Shown in pieces: positions 46,567 through 56,265 of a stretch of 64,000 nucleotides of DNA. Position numbers and translations under genes: made by a program. Each line of letters opens with the position of its first letter. Within the stretch, counting starts at the first letter, position 1. Under the pieces are notes generated by a model. It made no database searches, was not told the DNA's origin, and saw only the letters and a program-made list of their open reading frames with translations. Source of the stretch: Neoarius graeffei (lineage: Eukaryota > Chordata > Actinopteri > Siluriformes > Ariidae); NCBI RefSeq assembly GCF_027579695.1, contig NC_083587.1:49975521-50039520 (forward strand), given 5' to 3'.

Positions 46567-47084
46567 CAGGGTGTTTCAAAAAAATTTGATATTATTTGAG
46601 ATGTATATATCCCAGAAACTACATAGTCTAGGCAAATGAAACTGAACAGGCTTAATGTTGAGCAATATAAGATTTATTCCTCAAAATTTGAATGAGAAAT
46701 TCAGAAGTATGTGGATTCCATGAACAATTTCACAAATTTTCAATATGCGTGCCGCCTGAGATACAGACACACAGACAGCCTTCCTCTTTGAACTTTTTGT
46801 GCCGTGTCCAAATCTGCATTGCAGTTGGTGCATTTTTAGAGAATTCTCTCATAAATGCACACTGCACAATCTTGTCGGACTGTGTCGAGCGTACTCTAAC
46901 ACACAAAACACCTTTTCTTTTCCAGTAAATGGCATTTCTATACCTAAAAAGATAAAAACAAAAAATATTAAACATAGAATTTTGACCTGTTTCCACACAT
47001 GCTGTTAAAATTTGAGGTCAACTGGATGAGAATTGGCAAAGTTATTAGATTGTGAAATGATATCAAATTTTTTGAAACGCCCTG
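46567..47084 (-). mobile_element. Mariner-type non-autonomous element with helix-turn-helix remnant
   Basis: Inverted ends CAGGGTGTTTCAAAAAAATT and the reverse of AATTTTTTGAAACGCCCTG, with TA at 46565-46566 and 47085-47086. The minus-strand frame (about 46890-46730) reads TQSDKIVQCAFMREFSKNAP and then IWTRHKKFKEEGCLC. This is the N-terminal DNA-binding part typical of some mariner-superfamily transposases. The catalytic domain is absent. Confidence 0.7.
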
Positions 47085-47677
47085 TACTACAGCAGTTTGC
47101 CAATGGGAGCATTTTTTTTTAATGTATTAAGGAACAACTTTGTTTATAACTGTGGAACATCCATGAAGCAAGTTAGTTCCAGTTATCACTTCTGTTAGAG
47201 CAGCTATACATCACTGAAACTGGAGACTCCTTCCCAAAATGCTTAATACGCATCTTACCAGAGATTAGAACAATTTATTTTCCTTGAGGTTTCTTGTTTT
47301 GAATATAAATCATATGTTTCCCTTCTTGCTCCATCATTCCATGCCCTTTGTTCAGATGGAAACCAGTTACAACCCCGATTCCAAAAAAGTTGGGACAAAG
47401 TACAAATTGTAAATAAAAACGGAATGCAATAATTTACAAATCTCAAAAACTGATATTGTATTCACAATAGAACATAGACAACATATCAAATGTCGAAAGT
47501 GAGACATTTTGAAATTTCATGCCAAATATTGGCTCATTTGAAATTTCATGACAGTAACACATCTCAAAAAAGTTGGGACAGGGGCAATAAGAGGCTGGAA
47601 AAGTTAAAGGTACAAAAAAGGAACAGCTGGAGGACCAAATTGCAACTCATTAGGTCAATTGGCAATAGGTCATTAAC

Positions 47678-49612
47678 ATGACTGGGTATAAAAAGAGCAT
47701 CTTGGAGTGGCAGCGGCTCTCAGAAGTAAAGATGGGAAGAGGATCACCAATCCCCCTAATTCTGCGCCGACAAATAGTGGAGCAATATCAGAAAGGAGTT
47801 CGACAGTGTAAAATTGCAAAGAGTTTGAACATATCATCATCTACAGTGCATAATATCATCAAAAGATTCAGAGAATCTGGAAGAATCTCTGTGCGTAAGG
47901 GTCAAGGCTGGAAAACCATACCGGGTGCCCATGATCTTCGGGCCCTTAGACGGCACTGCATCACATACAAGCATGCTTCTGTATTGGAAATCACAAAATG
48001 GGCTCAGGAATATTTCCAGAGAACATTATCTGTGAACACAATTCACCGTGCCATCCACCGTTGCCAGCTAAAACTCTATAGTTCAAAGAAGAAGCCGTAT
48101 CTAAACATGATCCAGAAGCGCAGACGTCTTCTCTGGGCCAAGGCTCATTTAAAATGGACTGTGGCAAAGTGGAAAACTGTTCTGTGGTCAGACGAATCAA
48201 AATTTGAAGTTCTTTATGGAAATCAGGGATGCCGTGTCATTCGGACTAAAGAGGAGAAGGACGACCCAAGTTGTTATCAGCGCTCAGTTCAGAATAGAGG
48301 TCTGCGCGGGTTGGATTTTTCAGTCCCGCTCCCGCCCACGCCCGCATTGTGCAGTCCCACTCCCGCCCGCACCCGCAAAGAATTATGATTTTCAGTCCTG
48401 CTCCCGCCCGCGCCTGCCATATTTTGTCCCGCTCCCGCCCGCAAATCCCGCATGATGCAGACGTTCGCGTTATTTCTCAGGAAAGTTCTTGTCTTGACAC
48501 AGCGTGATGGTGCCCTGCCCCCTACTTTGAGTGGATTTGAGCATAAATATCTACAGCTCACGTTCATGTTTGTTATTATTTACCTTGTTTCTGAATTCAG
48601 CATGTAGTGTCTCTAATAATAATAATAATTAGTGCTGTCAAGCGATTAAAATATTAAATACCAAATCGCACATTTTTGTTACATGAGAAACCATTGTAAT
48701 TCTCTGATCAGCATAAAAAAGTAGTAAATCACTTCACTCATAGTTCTCTTGCTAGCTGGGTGTGAACGGCGAGTCATTAGAGTGATCAAAATATTTCCCA
48801 TTAGGGTGATCAATGGCAAATCTAAGATGCCATTTCTCACTCAATCTGGCAATCTGACTCTCTCTTCAAATTTAGGCATCTTAAAATGTTTTTATTAATG
48901 CCAAATAAAATATCCAGCACAAATTATATATGATAGACATAAATTAATAACGTATAAATTTTATTTCAAACATGTTTTTAGTTAGCGGGACTGCAGCTTA
49001 TCACCGCTCCCGCCCGCGCCGCATATGTGCACTTCTGGTCCCGCCCGCGCCTGCAATGAGCTTTCAAGATTTGTCCCGCGCTGCACTGCTTTGCGGCGGG
49101 TCCCGCGAGTCCTGCTGGACTCCCGCGGGAGTGCAGGGCTCTAGTTCAGAAGCCTGCATCTCTGATGGTATGGGGTTGCATTAGTGCATGTGGTATGGGC
49201 AGCTTACACATCTGGAAAGACACCATCAATGCTGAAAAGGTATATCCAGGTTCTAGAGCAACATATGCTCCCATCCAGACGACGTCTCTTTCAGGGAAGA
49301 CCTTGCATTTTCCAACATGACAATGCCAAACCACATACTGCATCAATTACAGCATCATGGCTGCGTAGAAGAAGGGTCCGGGTACTGAACTGGCCAGCCT
49401 GCAGTCCAGATCTTTCACCCATAGAAAACATTTGGCGCATCATAAAACGGAAGATACGACAAAAAAGACCTAAGACAGTTGAGCAACTAGAAGCCTACAT
49501 TAGACAAGAATGGGTTAACATTCCTATCCCTAAACTTGAGCAACTTGTCTCCTCAGTCCCCAGACGTTTACAGACTGTTGTAAAGAGAAAAGGGGATGTC
49601 TCACAGTGGTAA
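47678..49612 (+). pseudogene. Tc1-like transposase, disrupted
   Basis: The first 206 or so codons (47678-48294) match the intact transposase at 2808-3884 almost residue for residue, through [15 protein letters not shown] hAT element then interrupts the gene. Downstream, the frame resumes at 49152 ([20 protein letters not shown]), then shifts by one extra A in the run near 49233 (GCTGAAAAGG against GCTGAAAGG in the intact copy). The last part is open again in the other frame to 49612 and keeps the second D (FQHDNAKPHT) and the E (SPIENIW). It is non-functional as it stands. Confidence 0.85.
48295..49143. mobile_element. hAT-type non-autonomous element in the Tc1 transposase
   Basis: Flanked by an exact 8-bp duplication GTTCAGAA at 48287-48294 and 49144-49151, the hAT hallmark. 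Ends are TAGAGGTCTGCGCGGG and GTGCAGGGCTCTA (imperfect inverted repeats). Subterminal regions are made of CCCGCCCGC-type repeats. No transposase frame is recognisable. Confidence 0.85.
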
Positions 49613-50073
49613 ACATGGCCTTGTCCCAACTTTTTTGAGATGTGTTGTTGTCATCAAATTTAAAATCACCTAATTTTTCTCTTTAAATGATACATTTTCT
49701 CAGATTAAACATTTGATATGTCATCTATGTTCTATTCTGAATAAAAAATTGAATTTTGAAACTTCCACATCATTGCATTCCGTTTTTATTTACAATTTGT
49801 ACTTTGTCCCAACTTTTTTGGAATCGGGGTTGTAGAATGAAATGAAAGATCAGTTAATGATCATGTTCAACACACATAAAATTCCAATTCCTAGTTCAAA
49901 ATGGTGACTATAGAATTGTTCGAGACGTCATTACCAGAGATGGCAAATGATTCTTTTCAGGAATATCACTTTTGACTTGAATATGGTCGTATCTTCAGAT
50001 GAAGATGAAAAGGTGGTGGTGGTGCTGCTGCTGCTATTCTTCTTCTTCTTATTGTTGTTGTTGTTGTTGGAAG

Positions 50074-50262
50074 CTGTGGCCTAATGGTTAGAGAAGCAGC
50101 TTTGGGACCAAAAGGCTGCCGGTCCGATTCTTTGGACTAGCAGGAATGGCTGAAGTTCCCTTGAGCAAGGCACCTAAGCCCCAACTGCTTCCCAGGCTGC
50201 TCTGGGTATGTTGTACATCGCTCTGGATAAGAGCATCCGCTAAATCCCTGTATTGTACCAGA
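50074..50262 (+). repeat. tRNA-derived SINE, family 2
   Basis: The head has an A box (TGGCCTAATGGTTAGAGA) and a B box (GGTCCGATTC), followed by CCCTTGAGCAAGGCACCTAA and GCTCTGGATAAGAGCATCCG. Unrelated head to the family at 50769. Confidence 0.65.
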
Positions 50263-50768
50263 AGCACCTTTAAAGCAAATGTACAAATCAATATGAGCTA
50301 AGCTGATGTACTGTTATATACAAGCAATATTGCACTCTCAATCGTGCTGCTATACAGAATACCAGTGAGGCTGTAATTAACTACGACACTCATGCTGAGA
50401 CCCAAATCACAGCCGTGTCAATATTCAGTATTACTGCACTCTTGCTCATGTAATATTGCTTAATTAGATATGATACTAAAGCCGCCTCTTCTTAAATGAA
50501 ACTTATGGCATAAATAAAAGCAAACACTGCATTTAACCAGAAACATGTATTTTTAATGAATTCAGATCATCCTTCTACGCTGCAGTGTTACTTGATGCCT
50601 GTAGATTCACAGACAATGTTTTCTACACAGATATAGCAGCTACATAACAGCTTTCTGTAGCCAGGTGTGAAGAATACTGGACAGAAATTTTGGCCGATTG
50701 TGAAAAATGTTTCAGTATAGGCTATAATTTCTTGAAGTCACCATAATGAAAAAATAATAATTAACCGA

Positions 50769-51140
50769 GGGCGGCATGGTGGTGTAGTGGTTAGCACTGT
50801 CACCTCACAGCAAGAAGGTTCTGGGTTCGAGCCCAGTGGCCGGCGAGGGCCTTTCTGTGCAGAGTTTGCATGTTCTCCCCGTGTCCGCGTGGGTTTCCTC
50901 CGGGTGCTCCGGTTTCCCCCACAGTCCAAAGACATGCAGGTTAGGTTAACTGGTGACTCTAAATTGACTGTAGGTGTGAATGTGAGTGTGAATGGTTGTC
51001 TGTGTCTATGTGTCAGCCCTGTGATGACCTGGCGACTTGTCCAGGGTGTACCCCGCCTTTCGCCCGTAGTCAGCTGGGATAGGCTCCAGCTTGCCTGCGA
51101 CCCTGTACAACAGGATAAAGCGGCTAGAGATGATGAGAAT
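50769..51140 (+). repeat. tRNA-derived SINE, family 1, copy 2
   Basis: Head GGTGGTGTAGTGGTTAGCAC (A box) and GGGTTCGAGCCC (B box), then the long conserved body to GGATAAAGCGGCTAGAGATG. Nearly full length. ORFs through it, on either strand, are repeat-derived. Confidence 0.85.
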
Positions 51141-51189
51141 GCTCTCTTATGTAATCTGCTGCTCAGATACAAACTTTTTTTTTTCCTGT

Positions 51190-51344
51190 AACATTTAATT
51201 TTGTGCTGGAAAATGAATGTTTGGACTCTAAAATGTTTTTGTACCGACTCAATAATGTAGAAGTCAGAAAACAGAAATCGATAACAAAGTTTGGATGGGA
51301 AAAAAAGGGTGCCGAAGACTTTTGCACAGTACTGTATATTTCAA
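51190..51344. mobile_element. Fragment of the Tc1-type MITE seen at 344-1646
   Basis: Reversed right-end piece: GGGTGCCGAAGACTTTTGCA CAGTACTGTA at its end, with AATAATGTAGAAGTCAGAAA and GATAACAAAGTTTGGATGGG inside, matching 362-440 in reverse complement. Confidence 0.7.
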
Positions 51345-51671
51345 TTGAATATTTTTAAGACTCAAGACGATAACATAATCTAGTAATGAAAATTTTGTAT
51401 TAAATTCGAAAAGGATGCAATTTTTTAAAAATAAAAGCAAACAAACCAATCAGTAATAAGATTTGTTACACTCTTTTGAATGCCTTATCATTTTTTCCTG
51501 GTACGATGTGTTCTGTTACAAGGCTATGTCTTGGATACGTATGGTTATAAGTATGGTCCAGAGATATTGCTTTGGACACCCCGACCCATTCACAGGTTTT
51601 TCTGTGTTTTGTATTTTCTACGTTGTAGAACAACACTGAAGACATCAAAACTGTGAAATAACATAGCTATT

Positions 51672-52037
51672 GGGCGGCACAGTGGTGTAGTGGTTAGCAC
51701 TGTCACCTCACAGCAAGAAGGTTCCGGGTTTGAACCCAGCGGCTGGCGAAGGCCTTTTTGTGTGGAGTTTGTATGTTCTCCCTGTGTCTGCGTGGGTTTC
51801 CTCCGGGTGCTCCAGTTTCCCCCATAGTTGGGTTAACATGGGGCAGCCTTGGGCTGAAGTGCCCTTGAGCAAGGTACGGGTACCTAACCCCTGACTGCTC
51901 CCCGGGCGCTCTAGTGTGGCTGCCCACTGCTCTGGGTGTGTGCGCATGTGTTCACTGCTTCAGATGGGTTAAATGCAGAGGATGAATTTCACTGTGCTTG
52001 AAGTGTGCATGTGACAAATAAAGCTTTCTTCTTCTAA
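51672..52037 (+). repeat. Chimeric SINE: family 1 head joined to family 2 body
   Basis: From 51672 to about 51830 it follows the family 1 head and body (GTGTAGTGGTTAGCACTGTC, CCTCCGGGTGCTCCAGTTTC). It then switches to GCCCTTGAGCAAGGTAC, CCCACTGCTCTGGGTGTGTG and CTGTGCTTGAAGTGTGCATG, the family 2 body seen reversed at 40075-40365. It ends in AATAAAGCTTTCTTCTTCT. Confidence 0.7.
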
Positions 52038-52084
52038 CATCTGGAACATATCTGGAATTATGCAGTAAACAAAAAAAGTGTGTG

Positions 52085-52154
<70 letters not shown>

Positions 52155-52542
52155 CATATTTTAGATTCTTCAAAATAGCTAGCATTTACCTTGATGACAT
52201 TTTACACACTATTGGCATTATCTTAACCAGCTTCATGAGGTAGTCACCTGGAATGCTTTTCAATTAACAGCTGTGCCTCATCAAAAGTTAATTAGTGCAA
52301 TTTCTTGCCTTCTTAATGCGTTTGAGATCAAACAGTAAATAGGAAATTATAAACAATACAGTAAACAGCCCTATTCAACACCACAACTGTAGTAATCCGT
52401 ATTATGTCAAGAACCGCTCAACTAAGTAAAGAGAAACAACATCCATCATTACTTTAACACATGAAGGGTCCTTTAATTAATAAAAATAAAGAAAAAACAA
52501 TGAATTAGAAGGTGTGTGCAAACTTTTGACTTTTCCGTACTG
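52038..52542. mobile_element. Tc1-type MITE (reverse of 19753 family) with expanded (AT)n
   Basis: The right end AACTTTTGACTTTTCCGTACTG next to TA (52543-52544) corresponds to CAGTACCAGTCAAAAGTTTG at 19753. The body matches in reverse complement (CAGCTTCATGAGGTAGTCACCTGG type). A 63-bp AT tract lies at 52090-52152. Confidence 0.65.
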
Positions 52543-52547
52543 TACAA

Positions 52548-52925
52548 GGGCGGCACGGTGGTGTAGTGGTTAGCGCTGTCGCCTCACAGCAAGAAGGTCT
52601 GGGTTCGAGCCCTGTGGCCCCTGGCAAGGGCCTTTCTGTGTGGAGTTTGCATGTTCTCCCCGTGTCCGCGTGGGTTTCCTCCGGGTGCTCCGGTTTCCCC
52701 CACAGTCCAAAGACATGCAGGTTAGGTTAACCGGTGGCTCTAAATTGACCGTAGGTGTGAATGTGAGTGTGAATGGTTGTCTGTGTCTGTGTGCAGCCCT
52801 GTGATGACCTGGCGACTTGTCCAGGGTGTACCCCGCCTTTCGCCCGTAGTCAGCTGGGATAGGCTCCAGCTTGCCTGTGACCCTGTAGAACAGGATAAAG
52901 TGGCTACAGATAATGAGATGAGACA
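52548..52925 (+). repeat. tRNA-derived SINE, family 1, copy 4
   Basis: GGTGGTGTAGTGGTTAGCGC A box, GGGTTCGAGCCC B box, full conserved body, ending GATAATGAGATGAGAC. Directly abuts the Tc1-type MITE ending at 52542. Confidence 0.85.
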
Positions 52926-53642
52926 TGTAAGCAATTTTTTTTTTTTTGAAACTGAAAAAAGGAAGAGAAAGCCACGTTGGTGCTACTGTCCAGCTGTACT
53001 GGTCATCTTTTCCTTCCCTAAAAATAGTTCTGCAACTGCGGTTCCACCTTATGAGACATCTCATGAATGTGAGTAAACATTGCAATTTTGACTCAATAAA
53101 AGCTGAAGAGGACCTTCATTTCGAACACATTTATCATTTCAAGAACTGTGGCGTGTGCAGCTCAGTGTGTCTGCTCAGGTGAGGTAAGTTAAAACTTCAA
53201 ACACACTAAAAGATGATAAGATTGTAAATCTAATAATATTCTATAGAATATAATCTTTTATGACAATTATGGGATGGTTTTGGGAGAATTCGCTGAGTCT
53301 TAGATTAACACAATCCCTACTGTAGAATTGATCCAATCTGGATAACTGTATAGTTTAAAACAGTGCTTTGCATAAGTATTCACACCTCATTATAATTTTC
53401 CATATTTTATAGTGTTACACCCTCAGGTTGAAATGGATTTAATTGGGATTTTTTTTTTTCAACGATATACACAAAATTGTTAATTCTGTTGAAGTGGAAA
53501 AGTGAATCTCTTTGGTTCTTAAGCTTGTTTGGAAATAAACGGAAATGGCTTGATTGCATAAATATTTCCCTCCTCCTGATTTAGTACTTGGTAATACCAC
53601 CTTTGGATGCAATTTGGAAACATTTTTATTTTTTTTTAAATA

Positions 53643-54480
53643 TACACTCACTGGCCACTTTATTAGGTACACCCATCCACCTGCTGTTTCCTGCAGTTCT
53701 CTAATCAGCCAATCTATTGACAGCAGCACGATGCATAAAATCATACGCTTCAGTTAATGTTCACAATGTTCAAACATCAGAATAGGGAAAAATTGTGATC
53801 TCAAAGTGTGCCTTTCACTGTGGCATGGGTGCTGGTTTGAGCCAGATGGACTGGTTTGGGTGTTTCAGAAACTGCTGATCTCCTGGGGTTTTCACACACA
53901 GCAGTCTCTAGAGTTGACACAGAATGGTACGGAAAAAAAAAACACTGAGTGAGTGAGTGAGTGAGTGAGTGAGTGATGGTTCTGTGGGTGGAAACGCCTT
54001 GTTGATAAGAAAGGTCAGAAAGAAAGAAAGGCTTCGGAGTATTGTCTTACCTCAGTCTCAGGTCTCTTCTAGACTGCAGATTTTTCTTCCGGAATGTTCT
54101 TGTATTTTTCAATATTTCCTCTTCATTCCTGAACGGTTTTCCTTATTCCTGCTGATGAAAAGCATTCTAAAGCCATGATGCTTCCACCACTATGCTTCAC
54201 AGTAAAGACACTGCTTTCTAAGTGATGGGCAGTGTTCTGACTGTAGAACCGTTTTTTTCATATTTGCTATATCTTCCATATACATATCCAAATTGGTTTG
54301 ATCTTTTTTGCCAGGAAGGATATAGTAACTCATAGCAACTCTTTATAACCATGGTGAACAGAAAAGCATCTCAGCATACAACAGCAGAAGGCCACATTGG
54401 GTTCCACTCTTGCAGTCAAGAACAGGAACCTTAGAATCAAGAACAAGTTCCTATTAAAATGGCTGGTGAGTTTACGTATG
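53643..54480. mobile_element. TIR element (CACTCACTGGCCACTTTATT), carrying a Tc1 patch
   Basis: Left end ACACTCACTGGCCACTTTAT and right end AAATGGCTGGTGAGT form imperfect inverted repeats. The body matches the copy at 61813-62378. At 54031-54285 it carries 255 bp of Tc1 sequence nearly identical to 54649-54903, replacing only about 10 bp of the element. A GTGA tandem run is at 53946-53977. Confidence 0.65.
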
Positions 54481-55122
54481 TGTACTGTGCCATATATGTC
54501 GGATTATTATTATTATTATTATTATTACAGCTATAAGTCTATTGAATCAACAGCAATCAAAATCAACATGAAGCTTTTCAATCACCTTGAAGTTTGGACT
54601 TTGCTTTTAGAGTTGAAACCACTCCAGTGTAGCTTTTGTTTACTATTTGCTTCAGGGTATTGTCTTACCTCAGTCTCAGGTCTCTTCTAGACTGCAGATT
54701 TTTCTTCCGGAATGTTCTTGTATTTTCCAGTATTTCCTCTTCATTCCTGAACGGTTTTCCTTATTCCTGCTGATGAAAAGCATTCTAAAACCATGATGCT
54801 ACCACCACTATGCTTCACAGTAAAGACACTGCTTTCTGAGTGATAGGCAGTGTTCTGACCGTAGAACCTTTTTTTTCATATTTGCTATATCTTCCATATA
54901 CATTTTAGCAAAGTACAAACAGGATTTGATATTGGGAAAGCAAAGGCTTTCTTCTTGCCACTTTTCAATGAAGCTTAGCTTTGTGATAGATCTATGTTAT
55001 AGTTGCTCTGCTGTGGATTTTTTCTGCTCCCTCAGAGTATCATTAGCTGCTTGGTTGCTTCTTCCTCTTCCAGAGTTACTGTTCTTCCATATTCTTTCCT
55101 TTGTAAATGCATTTCATGATGC

Positions 55123-55232
55123 CAGGAGTGTGTTGGGGGGTGGGGGTGGGGGGTAGGATGATTCTAAGGGCCCAGCATTGACAGAGGGCCCTCAGAGGAC
55201 AATATTAATATTATTACCATGTGCAAGTTAAT

Positions 55233-55276
<44 letters not shown>

Positions 55277-55600
55277 TTTGTCTCTTAAAATGAGCAAATG
55301 CAACAACCTTCTGGTTTAATTTTCCACAAAATTATTACAATAGATAGTCTTTATATTTCATCCCTCTCCCTATTCATTACATGGTATAGTCTTGTGTAGG
55401 TGGAGCCAGAGTGTCACACCATGTTAGGTTTGCTGCTTTCCAATCCAGCACTAACATTAACTGTGCATGGTAGAAGCAGAATTGATGTTGAACCATCAGT
55501 AGATTGACACCATCATGAAGAAGTCGGGTTACCAGAAACGTAAGGGGGGGGGCAATATTATATTCTTTCACAGGGCCCAAAATTTCTAGCGGCGTCCCTG
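55123..55600. mobile_element. hAT-type element, imperfect 8-bp TSD
   Basis: Flanked by CATGATGC (55115-55122) and CATGGTGC (55601-55608), one mismatch. Starts CAGGAGTG and ends GGCGTCCCTG. Contains G-rich stretches, GGGCCC motifs near both ends and an (AAT)n run at about 55232-55276. Confidence 0.6.
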
Positions 55601-56265
55601 CATGGTGCTCTAAGGGATGTTCAAAGTTTGGTCTATTTTTGATAATCCAGCTCTTGGTCGTGCTTCTCCAGAGCTGTACCCCATAAGCTTATTGTGCTTT
55701 TTTCAGTTGAACGTTGGTGGAAAATTACTTCTTGAGCTCTATATCTCCACCATAATGTAGCTGAATTAAACAAGGAGCTTCACAAAATGCTTTCCCACCA
55801 TGGGATGATCACTTTAATTGTTGTGTATGCTGGCAAACATGATACTTGTCATGAACAGTGAGAACACCAGAAATCAGAGATACTTTATTGAACTATTTAA
55901 CGATTCAACACACTAGAGAAAGTGAATGTTCTAGAATTTCCTTGAGTATGAAATGTGCTACATAAAGCAACTTACCTTGCCTGGTTTTGATAGCTCCTTG
56001 ATCATTATGATATCATTTTTTTAAGGAACTGATTGCACAAGAGCATATTTAAGAGCTTCACAGGAAAGGAAGTGAATATTAATACAATCAAGACTTATTT
56101 TCTATGTACATTTTTTGGAGATTGGTGACATAAAACGTGACCTAATAAAGCTATTTGATTTCCAGTAGATACTTCCAAACTCTTATATTTATGTCTTGCT
56201 GCAGTGTCTGCTACATTAATGATAAGAACCATTTTTCCATTTTGTCATTTCAGAAGAAGCCAACA

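Larger units (their letters stand above)
47370..49832 (+). mobile_element. Second Tc1-like copy, interrupted by a hAT element
   Basis: Same family as 2588-4192, on the opposite strand. Terminal repeats CAACCCCGATTCCAAAAAAG at both ends with TA at 47368-47369 and 49833-49834. The transposase is split by an approximately 850-bp hAT insertion at 48295-49143. Without that insertion the element is about 1.6 kb. Confidence 0.88.
53361..55700 (-). mobile_element. Decayed Tc1-like element containing two later insertions
   Basis: The left end GTGCTTTGCATAAGTATTCA resembles the terminal repeat of 59147-60672. Internal pieces follow in transposon order: 53565-53620 (ACTTGGTAATACCACCTTTG), 54595-54960 (AACCACTCCAGTGTAGCTTT onward), and 55609-55690 (GGATGTTCAAAGTTTGGTCT). 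All correspond to a minus-strand transposase. A TIR element (about 53643-54480) and a hAT (55123-55600) have inserted. The right terminal repeat is lost. Confidence 0.6.

Noticed and set aside
50738..51191. ORFs of 134-144 residues overlapping on both strands
   Set aside because: They coincide with a SINE; the same peptides recur at 52570-53085 and 60953-61282.
56155..56265. In-frame extension upstream of the dcstamp start
   Set aside because: A splice acceptor (TTTCAG to 56253) lies between, so this sequence is intronic.
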